From: VFJZ01 sp046598415
Lineage (GTDB): Bacteria; Actinomycetota; Thermoleophilia; Gaiellales; F1-60-MAGs149
Direction: 5' to 3'
Assembly: GCA_046598415.1 (NCBI GenBank)
Contig: JBKJIG010000079.1
Location: 52,564-116,563 of the forward strand
DNA length: 64,000 nucleotides
The position numbers and the translations under genes are program-made. Shown here in pieces: positions 39,989-48,343 of this stretch (its first letter is position 1; the number at the start of each line of letters is the position of its first letter). The notes beneath the pieces were generated by a model. The model made no database searches. It was given only the letters and a program-made list of their open reading frames with translations, and had not been told where the DNA came from.

Positions 39989-40011
39989 TTGTGTCGTTAC
40001 GAGCGCTAGAG

Positions 40012-40017
40012 CATACT
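40012..40017 (+). promoter_or_regulatory. -10 box of a leaderless rpmB promoter
   Basis: CATACT ends 7 bases before ATG 40025. The divergent fakA-side start is at 39988, so both promoters share 36 bases. Confidence 0.5.
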
Positions 40018-40024
40018 GCGGGCG

Positions 40025-40216
40025 ATGTCTCGAGTCTGCTCAGTCTGCGACCGTAAGCCTTCGTTCGGCAATAACCGCAGCCACTCCATGATCGCCACCA
40101 AGCGCCGGTTCGATCCGAACCTCCAGCGCGTCCGCATCATGGTGGATGGCGTTCAGAAGCGGGCCTACGTCTGCACCCGCTGCCTCAAGGGCGGCAAGGT
40201 CCAGAAGGCGCTCTAG
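40025..40216 (+). CDS. rpmB: 50S ribosomal protein L28
   Basis: Sixty-three residues: MSRVCSVCDRKPSFGNNRSH, KRRFDPNLQRVRIMVDGVQK and a C-terminal VCTRCLKGGKVQKAL. Both CxxC pairs are kept, giving the zinc-binding (C+) form. Six bases before the next gene's start. Confidence 0.98.
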   Translation: MSRVCSVCDRKPSFGNNRSHSMIATKRRFDPNLQRVRIMVDGVQKRAYVCTRCLKGGKVQKAL

Positions 40217-40222
40217 GGCGAG

Positions 40223-40774
40223 ATGGCGCTCTCGGAGCGCCAGGTACGGCGAGACCATTACTTCATGTCGATCGCTCGCGCGGTGCGCGAGGCAGCCAAC
40301 TGTCTCGGCTCGCAGGTCGGTGCCGTGCTCGTCGTCGACGACCACATCATCTCGACGGGCTACAACGGCACGCCGCGCGGGTTCACCAACTGCCGTGACG
40401 GCGGCTGCGTGCGTTGCCGCGACCGCGCGCTGCACGCGGTCGGCGACGACGCGGCGATGTCCGATCCCGACCACGTGCCGGGCCGCGCGCTCGACCGGTG
40501 CATCTGCGTGCACGCCGAGCAGAACGCGTTGCTGGCCGCCGCGCGCTTCGGCGTCCGAGCCGAGGGATCGGTGCTGTATGCCACGCTCGCGCCCTGCTTC
40601 GGCTGCCTCAAGGAGGCCCTGCAGGTGGGCGTGCGACGCGTCGTCTACGAGCTCGAGTATCCCGTCGCCGGGCCCGGTCCGATCGCCGACCAGTACGCCG
40701 AGCTGGCCGCACACCTGCGCCGCGACGACACCGACGGCTTCGGCCCGCTGGCACCCGCCTCGGCCCGCCCGTAG
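40223..40774 (+). CDS. deoxycytidylate deaminase family protein
   Basis: Protein of 183 residues: zinc site HAEQNALLAAA (H-A-E, Glu as proton donor) and APCFGCLKEAL (PCxxC), with GSQVGAVLVVDDHIISTGYNGTPRG, the phosphate-contact segment typical of dCMP deaminases and ComEB. An extra Cys/His cluster (NCRDGGCVRC, CICVHAEQ) may bind a second zinc as in T4-type enzymes. It deaminates dCMP to dUMP. Co-transcribed after rpmB. Confidence 0.9.
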   Translation: MALSERQVRRDHYFMSIARAVREAANCLGSQVGAVLVVDDHIISTGYNGTPRGFTNCRDGGCVRCRDRALHAVGDDAAMSDPDHVPGRALDRCICVHAEQNALLAAARFGVRAEGSVLYATLAPCFGCLKEALQVGVRRVVYELEYPVAGPGPIADQYAELAAHLRRDDTDGFGPLAPASARP

Positions 40775-40807
40775 GCCCCGCCTGCCGGATCGGCGGGCCC
40801 GGCTGGC

Positions 40808-40813
40808 TATCAT
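40808..40813 (+). promoter_or_regulatory. -10 box upstream of the polytopic membrane protein gene
   Basis: TATCAT ends 8 bases before GTG 40822; GGAG within that gap is too close to act as a normal Shine-Dalgarno sequence. Confidence 0.4.
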
Positions 40814-40821
40814 CGGAGATC

Positions 40822-42267
40822 GTGGAATCGTCCGTGCAGCCTGCGCCGCCGACGGTGCGTACGGCGAGCCGGATGCCCGCGATCGTCTGGCCCGTCGCCG
40901 CCCTGGCCGTCGCCGCCGCCTCCTTCTCGTTGCCGCTGATCCGGTCGACGTGGTGGATGAACCCTGACAACTACGCGGTGCTCGCGTGGGGCAAGCAGGT
41001 CTCGTCGCTGCACCAGATCACCCTCGAGAACGGCCTCACGACCCCCCACCCACTGCCGATGGCGCTGGGTGCGCTGCTGTACCACGGCGGCACGCCGATC
41101 GGCTTCTACACGCTCCTCTCCGCCATCGCCCTGCTGGTGATCGCGGCCTCGGCCGGAATCGCCGCCGGCCGCCGCGCCGGCATTCCGGCCGCGGTGCTCG
41201 CGATCCTGCTGATCGGCACCTCGGACGGCCTCGGCGAGAGCGCCGCCCTGCGCGGCGTCGACCTGCTGTCGACCGCGGCGATCGCGGCCGCGCTCGCCGT
41301 CGCGCCGAACCGCTGGAAGCTGCGCGTCGCGCTGATCTGCGTCGCCGGCCTGGTGCGCCCCGAGCCCTGGGCCCTGGCCGCCGCGGTCGCCTTCTTCGGG
41401 TATCAGGCGCCGTTGCTGCGCAAGGTCGCTGCGGGCCTCGTCGGCGGCCTGATCGCGCCCGTGGTGTGGACGGCATGGGACTGGGTCGTCGCCGGCGATC
41501 CGCTGCTCGCCGTCAACCGCACCGACGACCTGGCCGAGATCGCGCGCAAGCTGACGCCGCTGCGTGAGGCGCCGAAGACGATGGCCAAGATGATCATCGG
41601 CATCGACGAGTCGACCCTGTTCTGGGTCGCCGTCGCCGGCATGGCGGCGGTCGTGCTGGTCGCGTTGTTCAAGCGCCGGCTGCCCGCCGACCCGCTCCCG
41701 TTCCTGATCGTGACCGTGATCCCGTTCGTGCTGATGGCCGAGATCGCTCGCGACTACCCGCTGCGCCTGCGCTACCTGCTGCCGCTCGCCGTCGTGATCG
41801 CGATCGAGGCGGCCGTGGCGTTCGCGTACCTCGGTGGCGCGATCAACCGCCGCTTCCCGGGGCTGCGCCCGTACGTGGCGTGCGGCTTCGTGATCGTCGC
41901 GGCCTACGGCGTGGTGTTCACCGTCAGCCGCGCGCCGCAGGTGCACACGCCGGTGCTGCCGTTCGTCAACGGCGGCGTGCAGATCCTCGACACCTACCAC
42001 CTCGACTGCAGGCGCATCGGGTTCCTGGCCGGTCGCGTCCGCGACGTGAAAGCCATACCGCCTCTCGCGCTGCACGCCGACGAGCCGCTGCAGCGCTTCA
42101 AGTTCATCACCCCCGGCGATCCGGTGCCGGCCGACATCGACGTGCTGGTCGTGCCGCGCGAGCAGCAGGTCGTCCCCGATCCGCGCTTCCACCCCATCAC
42201 GCAGATCGACCGGTGGCTGCTGTACGGCACGGGCAACGGGTGTTCCGCCGGCCTCGTGGCGCAGTGA
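40822..42267 (+). CDS. polytopic membrane protein, possible GT-C type glycosyltransferase
   Basis: Protein of 481 residues from GTG 40822. About ten to twelve hydrophobic segments: MPAIVWPVAALAVAAASF, GFYTLLSAIALLVIAASAGIA, AAVLAILLIG and others to about 370, then a soluble C-terminal domain of about 100 residues with conserved-looking cysteines (LDCRRIGF, GNGCSAGL). The first loop has WWMNPDNYAVLAWGKQ and TPHPLP; a membrane-proximal acidic loop after the first helix is usual in GT-C enzymes, but no family was identified. TGATG overlap with pdxH suggests co-translation. Confidence 0.7.
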   Translation: MESSVQPAPPTVRTASRMPAIVWPVAALAVAAASFSLPLIRSTWWMNPDNYAVLAWGKQVSSLHQITLENGLTTPHPLPMALGALLYHGGTPIGFYTLLSAIALLVIAASAGIAAGRRAGIPAAVLAILLIGTSDGLGESAALRGVDLLSTAAIAAALAVAPNRWKLRVALICVAGLVRPEPWALAAAVAFFGYQAPLLRKVAAGLVGGLIAPVVWTAWDWVVAGDPLLAVNRTDDLAEIARKLTPLREAPKTMAKMIIGIDESTLFWVAVAGMAAVVLVALFKRRLPADPLPFLIVTVIPFVLMAEIARDYPLRLRYLLPLAVVIAIEAAVAFAYLGGAINRRFPGLRPYVACGFVIVAAYGVVFTVSRAPQVHTPVLPFVNGGVQILDTYHLDCRRIGFLAGRVRDVKAIPPLALHADEPLQRFKFITPGDPVPADIDVLVVPREQQVVPDPRFHPITQIDRWLLYGTGNGCSAGLVAQ

Positions 42268-42842
42268 TGGACGACCCGGTCGCGACGTTCGACGGCTGGT
42301 TCGGCGAGGCGCGCTCGGCCGGCGTGCCGCTGGCCGAGGCGATGACGCTCGCGACGGCCACGCCCGACGGTGCGCCGTCGGCACGCGTCGTGCTGATGAA
42401 GGGCCACGATGCCAACGGCTTCGTGTGGTTCACCGATAGCCGCAGCCGCAAGGGCGCCGAGCTGGCCGCGAACCCGCGCGCGGCGCTCGTCTTCGACTGG
42501 CGGGCTCTGGGTCGTCAGGTGCGGGCCGAGGGCGCGGTCACGCAGATCGGCGACGACGCGACGCGGGCGTACTACCGCACGCGGCCGCTCGGCTCGCGCA
42601 TCGGTGCGTGGGCGTCGCACCAGTCGGCGGTGATCGGCTCGCGCGCCGAGCTCGAGGCGCAGGTGGCGGCCATCGAAGAGCGCTTCGCCGGCGTCGATCC
42701 ACCGCTTCCGCCGCACTGGACGGGCTACCGCCTGGCGCCGCACCGCTACGAGTTCTGGACGCACGACAGCGCCCGCCTGCACGACCGGGTCGTGTACCGC
42801 CGAGCCGCTTCCGGCTGGGCGCGCGAGCTCCTCTCCCCGTAG
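42267..42842 (+). CDS. pdxH: pyridoxamine 5'-phosphate oxidase
   Basis: PdxH of 191 residues: EAMTLATATPDGAPSARVVLMK, GFVWFTDSRSRKGAELAANP, ALVFDWRALGRQVRAEGAV (FMN and substrate contacts), YYRTRPLGSRIGAWASHQS and the C-terminal WTGYRLAPHRYEFWTHDSARLHDRVVY. It oxidises PNP/PMP to PLP using FMN. It starts within the stop of the membrane protein gene (TGATG). FMN use links it loosely to the rib operon on the other strand. Confidence 0.96.
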   Translation: MDDPVATFDGWFGEARSAGVPLAEAMTLATATPDGAPSARVVLMKGHDANGFVWFTDSRSRKGAELAANPRAALVFDWRALGRQVRAEGAVTQIGDDATRAYYRTRPLGSRIGAWASHQSAVIGSRAELEAQVAAIEERFAGVDPPLPPHWTGYRLAPHRYEFWTHDSARLHDRVVYRRAASGWARELLSP

Positions 42843-42881
42843 CGGCGTGACGCTCCCGCGCGCTCTCGTGCGCCTCTCATG

Positions 42882-42925
42882 TTCGGGGTCTGACCCCGAA
42901 AACGCCTTCCGTGGGGTCTGACCCC
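42882..42925. repeat. two palindromes with GGGGTC-T-GACCCC core
   Basis: The first, 42882-42900, is TTCGGGGTC-T-GACCCCGAA, perfect over 9 bp. The second core, 42913-42925, is GGGGTC-T-GACCCC with outer TTCC/GGAA pairing around a two-base bulge. They are 12 bases apart between the convergent pdxH and nitronate monooxygenase genes and may also serve as terminators. Confidence 0.85.
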
Positions 42926-43032
42926 GGAACGTTTCCGCGCGAAAGGCGCACGGATCGCGCGACGTGTCGCGAAGCGCGCGTGATCTGGAACGCGGGGCGC
43001 GCTGGGCGGCACACGGGGCGCGCTAGGGTTGC

Positions 43033-43968
43033 TCAGGCCAGGCGGCGGACGATCTCCGCGGCCGGGAGGATCCCGTCGATCCGCTCGACGCCCTCGCCCG
43101 CGTACTGGCAGAGGGGCTCGAAGTCGTCCGCCTCGACGCCCGGGCCGGGCGACTCGACCGAGTAGCGCGGCAGCGGGTCGCCCAGGTACGTGCCGAGGAT
43201 GTCGCCCTCCCCCGGCCTCGTGCCCGGCGGCGGCGAACCGGCCGCCTCCCACGCGCGGTACGTCGAGTTGCGGAGCACGCGATGCGGCGCCGCGGGCCAG
43301 CCGATGTCGAACAGGCCCGTCATGACCGTGTCGGCGGCCGAGGCCGCGACCAGGGCGTCCTTCCAGACGCGGTGCGCGGGCGACTCGTCGCTGGCCACGA
43401 GCCGGGTGCCCACGGCGACCGCGGCGGCGCCCGCGACGCGTGCCGCCCGAGCCGTCGCCGCATCGGCGATGCCGCCCGCCGCGATCACCGGCAGCCCGGT
43501 CGCCTGCGAGAGGCCCGCGACGAGCTCCGCCAGCGGCGTCGACGACCAGACGTGGCCGCCCGCCTCGGTGCCCTGTGCGATCAGCGCGTCGGCGCCCGCA
43601 GCGGCGGCGGAGCGCCCTGCGTCAACGCTGCCGACCTGCACGAACACGCGACAGCCGACCGCCTGCAGCTGCGGCAGGAACGCTCCCGGCTCGCCCCACG
43701 AGAAGGTGACGACGGGCACGCGCTCGGCGACGCATAGTGCCACCCGCTCGGCCTGCTCGAAGTGCAGCACGAGGTTGACGGCGAACGGCTGATCGGTGAC
43801 GCGCCGCAGGTCGGCGATCTCGCGGCGCAGGACGTCGGGCTCCATCCACGACGCGGGGATCGCGGCCAGGCCGCCGGCGCCCGCGACCGCCCGGTAGAGC
43901 TCGTGGTCGGCCGCGCCGCCGATCGGGGCCTGCATGACGCCGACGCGCGTGCCGAGCACTGTGTTCAT
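43033..43968 (-). CDS. nitronate monooxygenase family protein (FMN-dependent)
   Basis: Protein of 311 residues: TIM barrel beginning MNTVLGTRVGVMQAPIGGAA, with VTFSWGEPGAFLPQL, LIAQGTEAGGHVWSSTPLAELV (FMN-binding and catalytic His), VIAAGGIADAATARAARVAGAAAVAVGTRLVASDESPAH (phosphate site) and a C-terminal lid. Family members oxidise nitronates such as propionate-3-nitronate, or serve as enoyl-ACP reductases (FabK); catalytic His and the AQG..AGGH motif fit the former. ATG overlaps the ribH stop (ATGA), so an FMN enzyme is coupled to riboflavin synthesis. Confidence 0.88.
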   Translation of the reverse strand: MNTVLGTRVGVMQAPIGGAADHELYRAVAGAGGLAAIPASWMEPDVLRREIADLRRVTDQPFAVNLVLHFEQAERVALCVAERVPVVTFSWGEPGAFLPQLQAVGCRVFVQVGSVDAGRSAAAAGADALIAQGTEAGGHVWSSTPLAELVAGLSQATGLPVIAAGGIADAATARAARVAGAAAVAVGTRLVASDESPAHRVWKDALVAASAADTVMTGLFDIGWPAAPHRVLRNSTYRAWEAAGSPPPGTRPGEGDILGTYLGDPLPRYSVESPGPGVEADDFEPLCQYAGEGVERIDGILPAAEIVRRLA

Positions 43969-44474
43969 GAGTTCGGGATGGCGCCCAGCACGCCGGACAG
44001 CTCGATCGCGGCCGCGGCCGCCTCGGTGCCCTTGTTGCCGACGGCGCCGCCTGCCCGGGCGACGGCCTGCTCGTGCGTGAGCGCCGTGATGACGCCGAAG
44101 GCGACCGGGATGCCGGTCTCGAGCGCCACCAGGGTGCAGCCGCGCGCGGCCTCGGCGCAGACGAACGTGAAGTGCGGCGTCTCCCCCTGGATCACGCAGC
44201 CCAGGCAGATCACCGCGGCGTAGCCAGACGTCGCGAAGCCCCGCGCCGCGATCGCCAGCTCGAAGGCGCCCGGCACCGGGCACAGCGTGATGCGCTCGGG
44301 GCCGATGCCGGCCTCGGCCAGTTCGGCGAAGGCGCCGTCGACGAGCGGCTGGACGATGTCGGCGTGGTACTGGGACGCGACGATCGCGACCCGGGACGCG
44401 GGATCGAGTGCATGCCCGGCGACCACGCGCGCGCCAGCCGGCGCGGCCAGGGTACCGGAGCCGTCCGACCTCAC
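43965..44474 (-). CDS. ribH: 6,7-dimethyl-8-ribityllumazine synthase
   Basis: Protein of 169 residues; the core begins VAIVASQYHADIVQPLVDGA, then GPERITLCPVPGAFELAIAA, CLGCVIQGETPHFTFVCAEA (catalytic His in TPH) and PVAFGVITALTHEQAVARAGGAVGNKG. It joins the RibA/B products to lumazine. An N-terminal extension of about 25 residues is present. GTG 44474 overlaps the ribBA stop (GTGA). Confidence 0.97.
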   Translation of the reverse strand: MRSDGSGTLAAPAGARVVAGHALDPASRVAIVASQYHADIVQPLVDGAFAELAEAGIGPERITLCPVPGAFELAIAARGFATSGYAAVICLGCVIQGETPHFTFVCAEAARGCTLVALETGIPVAFGVITALTHEQAVARAGGAVGNKGTEAAAAAIELSGVLGAIPNS

Positions 44475-45793
44475 GACCGGGCGGGCTCCCCGGCGATCGG
44501 CTCGCGGGCGTCGGCGTCAGGGTCGGCGACGCCCTGAGGCGGCTCGCTGGGCAGCATGCCCTCCTGCAGCTTCAGGTGCTGGTGGTGGAGGCGATGGCCG
44601 AGCTTGTCGCGCTTGGCACGCAGGTACGCGAGGTTGTGCTCGGTCGGCGTCGTCTCGATCGGCACCTGCTCGGTGACGGTCAGGCCGAACCCCTCGAGAC
44701 CCTGGATCTTGCGCGGGTTGTTCGTGAGGATACGGATCGAGGACAGGCCGAGGTCGACGAGGATCTGCGACCCGATGCCGTACTCGCGCAGGTCGGGAGC
44801 GAAGCCGAGCTCGGCGTTCGCCTCGACCGTGTCGCGGCCCTGCTCCTGCAGCTCGTACGCGCGGAGCTTGTTCAGCAGCCCGATGCCGCGGCCCTCCTGC
44901 GCCAGGTACAGCAGCACGCCGCGGCCCTGGTGCACGATGTGGCGCAGCGCCTGGTCGAGTTGCTCGCCGCAGTCGCAGCGCAGCGAGTGGAACACGTCGC
45001 CGGTGACGCACTCCGAGTGCACGCGCACGAGCACGTCAGGCTGACCGTCGACGTCGCCGTACACCAGCGCCAGGTGATGCTTGCCGTCGGTCTTCGAGAC
45101 GTAACCGACCGCCTGGAAGTCGCCGTACGCGGTCGGCAGGCTGGCTGCCGCCATGCGCTCGACGAGCTTCTCGGTGCGGCGCCGGTAGTCGATCAGGTCG
45201 GCGACCGTGATCAGGGCGATGCTGTGCTCGGCGCAGAAGATGGAGAGGTCGGGGACGCGCGCCATGGTGCCGTCCTCCTTCATGACCTCGCAGATCACGC
45301 CCGACGGCGTGCAGCCGGCGAGGCGGGCGAGGTCGACGGAGGCCTCCGTCTGGCCGGTGCGCTCCAGCACGCCGCCCGGACGGGCGCGCAGCGGGAACAC
45401 ATGCCCCGGATGGATCAGGTCGTGGGCGCCCTTCTCCGGATCGACGGCCACGCGGATGGTGTGAGCGCGATCGGCCGCAGAGATGCCGGTGGCGATGCCC
45501 TCGCGAGCCTCGATCGAGACGGTGAAGGCGGTCCCGTACGGCGTCTCGTTGTTGGGCACCATCGGCCGTAGCTCGAGCTCGTCGCACCGCTCGGGCGTCA
45601 GCGTCAGGCAGATCAGGCCGCGGCCGTGCCGCGCCATGAAGTTGATGTCGCTGGCGGTGACGAATTCGGCCGCCATGCAGAGGTCGCCTTCGTTCTCCCG
45701 GTCGGGAGAGTCGACGATGATGACCATCTTGCCGTTCCGGATGTCCTCGATCGCGTCCTCGACGCGCGAGAAGGGCGAATCCGACTGGCTCAT
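44471..45793 (-). CDS. ribBA: bifunctional 3,4-dihydroxy-2-butanone 4-phosphate synthase / GTP cyclohydrolase II
   Basis: Protein of 440 residues. N-terminal RibB domain: DDAIEDIRNGKMVIIVDSPD-type start, DRENEGDLCMAAEFVT, TGISAADRAHTI and HPGHVFPLRARPGGVLERTGQTEASVDLARLAG. C-terminal RibA domain: HSECVTGDVFHSLRCDCGEQL (three zinc Cys), QEGRGIGLLNKLRAYELQEQG and RILTNNPRKIQGLEGFGL. It feeds both branches of riboflavin synthesis. It lies three bases after the riboflavin synthase gene stop region on the same strand. Confidence 0.97.
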   Translation of the reverse strand: MSQSDSPFSRVEDAIEDIRNGKMVIIVDSPDRENEGDLCMAAEFVTASDINFMARHGRGLICLTLTPERCDELELRPMVPNNETPYGTAFTVSIEAREGIATGISAADRAHTIRVAVDPEKGAHDLIHPGHVFPLRARPGGVLERTGQTEASVDLARLAGCTPSGVICEVMKEDGTMARVPDLSIFCAEHSIALITVADLIDYRRRTEKLVERMAAASLPTAYGDFQAVGYVSKTDGKHHLALVYGDVDGQPDVLVRVHSECVTGDVFHSLRCDCGEQLDQALRHIVHQGRGVLLYLAQEGRGIGLLNKLRAYELQEQGRDTVEANAELGFAPDLREYGIGSQILVDLGLSSIRILTNNPRKIQGLEGFGLTVTEQVPIETTPTEHNLAYLRAKRDKLGHRLHHQHLKLQEGMLPSEPPQGVADPDADAREPIAGEPARS

Positions 45794-46437
45794 GAGCTCC
45801 CTACCGATGCGTCGGGAAGTGCGATGGTAGCAGCGAATTCCTGTCCCACCCCGTGGGTCAGGAGCCGCTCCACGTACTTCGCCAGGATGTCGACCTCGAG
45901 GTTCACGGTGCTTCCGGGAGCCAGGCTACCCAGGGACGTGACCTCGCAAGTGTGTGGAATGAGACATACCTCGAACCCGTCGCCGGTCAGGGCCGCCACG
46001 GTCAGCGACACGCCGGCAACGCAGATGGAACCCTTCTCGACCACGTACCGCAGGAGGTGTTCGTCGGGCACGATCTCGAGCACCCGGGAGAAGCCCTCTG
46101 CACGCTCCGAGGCGATCTGACCGACGCCGTCGACGTGGCCCTGCACGACGTGGCCGCCGAGCGGCTCACCGGCGCGCAGCGCGCCCTCGAGGTTCACGCG
46201 GTCGCCGGCGCGGAGCCGGCCGAGCGTGCTGCGCTCGAGCGTCTCGTGCATCGCCTCGAACGCCAGCGCGCCGGGCGCCAGGTCGATCGCGGTCAGGCAG
46301 ACGCCGTCGACGGAGACGGAGTCGCCGACCCGCAGGTCCTGCGCGACCCGGTCGGCGGCGATGCGGAGGATCGATCCATCCTCGCCGTGGTCGACGGCGG
46401 CGACGGTTGCAAGCTCCTGGACGATGCCGGTAAACAT
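45790..46437 (-). CDS. ribE: riboflavin synthase (alpha subunit)
   Basis: Protein of 215 residues from ATG 46437: MFTGIVQELATVAAVDHGED, a first lumazine barrel with GDSVSVDGVCLTAI, then SGHV-type GGHVVQGHVDGVGQI and the second barrel KGSICVAGVSLTVAAL, ending with the C-terminal trimer helix NLEVDILAKYVERLL. The internal repeat of two similar barrels is evident. It dismutates lumazine to riboflavin. Gene order ribD-ribE-ribBA-ribH is standard. Confidence 0.97.
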   Translation of the reverse strand: MFTGIVQELATVAAVDHGEDGSILRIAADRVAQDLRVGDSVSVDGVCLTAIDLAPGALAFEAMHETLERSTLGRLRAGDRVNLEGALRAGEPLGGHVVQGHVDGVGQIASERAEGFSRVLEIVPDEHLLRYVVEKGSICVAGVSLTVAALTGDGFEVCLIPHTCEVTSLGSLAPGSTVNLEVDILAKYVERLLTHGVGQEFAATIALPDASVGSS

Positions 46438-46445
46438 GGTTCGGG

Positions 46446-47561
46446 TCAGGGCGGGTCGCGCACCCAGGCGTCGAGAAGGATATCCGCGCCCACCCGTTCT
46501 GGCTCCACCGACATCGCCGCGACCGCCTCGGCGATGCTCGCGGGTTGCAGCGCGGGGCCGAACAGGCCGGGTGCGCAGGGGTCGCCGAGGATGCGGGGCG
46601 CGACGAACAGCGCCACCCGGTCGATCAGCCCGTCGTGCAGCAGCGCCCCCGCGAGGGTCGCGCCGCCCTCGCACAGCACGCTCTGCACCTCGCGTGCGGC
46701 GAGCGCGCGGAGCGCGTCGGCGAGACTCGCGGCGGCGAGCGTCTCCACGCCCGCGGCCTCCAGCGCCGCCCGCCGGTGGGCGGGCGCGTCGGGCGCCACG
46801 ACCACCACCACCGGCCCCTCCGCCACGGTCTGCACGAGGCACGATGCCAGCGGCAGGCGGACGCGGCGATCGACCACGACCCGCAGCGGCTGTCGCTCGG
46901 CCGCAGGAACGCAGTCCCGCGCCGTCAGCGTGGCGTCGTCGGCGATCGCAGTGCCGCTGCCGACCAGCACCGCGCCGGCGCCGGCGCGCCACTCGTGCAC
47001 CAGCGCGCGGCTCTCGGGCGAGGAGATCCAGCGCGCGTCGCCGGTGCGCGACGCGGTGCGGCCGTCGAGCGTGACCGCCGCCTTGTAGGTGACGTGCGGC
47101 CGACCGAGGGTGACCGCCGTCCGGAACCCCGCGTTCTGGCGCCGCGCGGCGAGGCCGATGCGCGACTCGGGGTCGACCACCTCGAGCTCGACGCCGGCGG
47201 CGCGCAGGCGCGCGAACCCGGCGCCGTCCACCTCGCGGTACGGGTCGCCCGCGGCGGCGACGACCCGCACCACGCCGGCGGCGATCAGCGCGTCGGCGCA
47301 CGGCGGCGTGCGTCCCGCGTGCGCGCACGGCTCGAGGCTCACGTAGGCCGTCGCGCCCCGCGCCGCCGCGCCGGCCGCGGCGAGCGCCACGACCTCGGCG
47401 TGTCCGGTGCCCGGCCGCACGTGGAATCCCTCCCCCACCACGGCGCCGTCGCGCACCAGCACGCAACCCACCAGGGGATTCGGCGGCGCCGTCCGCCGGC
47501 CACGCTCGGCCAGTTCGAGCGTGCGGTCGAGGAAGACCTCGTCGGTGGCGCTCAGGCCCAC
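46446..47561 (-). CDS. ribD: bifunctional diaminohydroxyphosphoribosylaminopyrimidine deaminase / 5-amino-6-(5-phosphoribosylamino)uracil reductase
   Basis: Protein of 371 residues. N-terminal deaminase: APPNPLVGCVLVRDGAVVGE, GTGHAEVVAL (zinc His-Glu) and LEPCAHAGRTPPCADALIAA. C-terminal reductase from about 145: RPHVTYKAAVTLDGRTASRTGDARWISS and VLCEGGATLAGALLHDGLIDRV. It performs steps two and three of the GTP branch. The start GTG overlaps the rpe stop by ten bases. Confidence 0.97.
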   Translation of the reverse strand: MGLSATDEVFLDRTLELAERGRRTAPPNPLVGCVLVRDGAVVGEGFHVRPGTGHAEVVALAAAGAAARGATAYVSLEPCAHAGRTPPCADALIAAGVVRVVAAAGDPYREVDGAGFARLRAAGVELEVVDPESRIGLAARRQNAGFRTAVTLGRPHVTYKAAVTLDGRTASRTGDARWISSPESRALVHEWRAGAGAVLVGSGTAIADDATLTARDCVPAAERQPLRVVVDRRVRLPLASCLVQTVAEGPVVVVVAPDAPAHRRAALEAAGVETLAAASLADALRALAAREVQSVLCEGGATLAGALLHDGLIDRVALFVAPRILGDPCAPGLFGPALQPASIAEAVAAMSVEPERVGADILLDAWVRDPP

Positions 47562-48256
47562 GCCGGCGCCCGCGCGGCGCGCACACGCTCCACGAGGTCG
47601 TGGTACGCGGCGGCAGGGTCGGACGCGGAGAAGATCGCGGAGCCGGCCGTGAAGCGGTTCGCGCCGGCGCGGGCGCAGTCGGCGATCGTGGCGGGCCCAA
47701 CGCCGCCGTCGATCTCGACGCCCGCACCGGGCCGTGCCAGCGCGCGCAGCGCCGTCAGCCGCTCGAGGGACGCCGGGATGAACGACTGGCCGCCCCAGCC
47801 CGGGTTGACGCTCATGCAGAGCAGGTTGTCAGCCATCGCGGCGACGATCTCGGCCGCCGCCAGCGGAGTGCCGGGGTTGAGCGTCACGCCGGCCGCCATG
47901 CCGGCATCGCGGATGCGCTCGATCCAGTAGTGCAGGTGCGGCGTGGCCTCGACGTGCACGGTGTAGGCGTCGGCCCCGGCCTTCGCGTAGTCGTCGATGA
48001 AGCGCTCCGGGCGCTCGACCATCATGTGCACCGCCAGCGCACCGCCGACGTCGTGCACGACGTCGGCGATGGCCGAGACGACGCCCGTGCCGAACGTGAT
48101 GACCGGAACGAAATGGCCGTCCATCACGTCGACGTGGAACGTGCGCGCTCCAGCGTCGAGCAGCTCCTGGACACTGGCCCGGAAGGCTCCGAAATCGGCG
48201 GCGAGGATGGAGGGGCAGACCTGAACCTCGGTCAGCCAGGCGGGCTGCGACTGCAC
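47552..48256 (-). CDS. rpe: ribulose-phosphate 3-epimerase
   Basis: Protein of 234 residues from GTG 48256; a leaderless -10 box supports this start. TIM barrel motifs: VCPSILAADFGAFRASVQEL, FHVDVMDGHFVPVITFGTGV, VHMMVERPERFIDDYAKAGAD, VTLNPGTPLAAAE, LCMSVNPGWGGQSFIPASLERL and VEIDGGVGPATIADCARAGANRFTAGSAIF. It interconverts ribulose-5-phosphate (a RibB substrate) and xylulose-5-phosphate, which fits its place at the head of the rib operon. Confidence 0.97.
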   Translation of the reverse strand: MQSQPAWLTEVQVCPSILAADFGAFRASVQELLDAGARTFHVDVMDGHFVPVITFGTGVVSAIADVVHDVGGALAVHMMVERPERFIDDYAKAGADAYTVHVEATPHLHYWIERIRDAGMAAGVTLNPGTPLAAAEIVAAMADNLLCMSVNPGWGGQSFIPASLERLTALRALARPGAGVEIDGGVGPATIADCARAGANRFTAGSAIFSASDPAAAYHDLVERVRAARAPAWA

Positions 48257-48262
48257 CCCGGC

Positions 48263-48268
48263 AGTATC
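48263..48268 (-). promoter_or_regulatory. -10 box of a leaderless promoter for the rpe-rib operon
   Basis: GATACT ends 6 bases before GTG 48256. The 87-base gap to the divergent gene has no room for an FMN riboswitch and none of its conserved sequence is visible. Confidence 0.5.
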
Positions 48269-48331
48269 CTGGATCGGCCGCGGCGCGGTGTCGGCCACGC
48301 GCGCCGGCCGGGTCGGGCCGGCGCGGCGTAG

Positions 48332-48337
48332 TACCTT
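48332..48337 (+). promoter_or_regulatory. -10 box of a leaderless promoter for the secreted protein
   Basis: TACCTT ends 6 bases before ATG 48344 without a Shine-Dalgarno sequence. Confidence 0.4.
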
Positions 48338-48343
48338 TCGCCG

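Noticed and set aside
45790..47727. N-terminally extended riboflavin synthase
   Set aside because: The upstream part is a shadow of ribD; the conserved MFTGIV start at 46437 fits.
48257..48343. FMN riboswitch before the rib operon
   Set aside because: Only 87 bases separate the divergent genes and none of the conserved RFN sequence is present.
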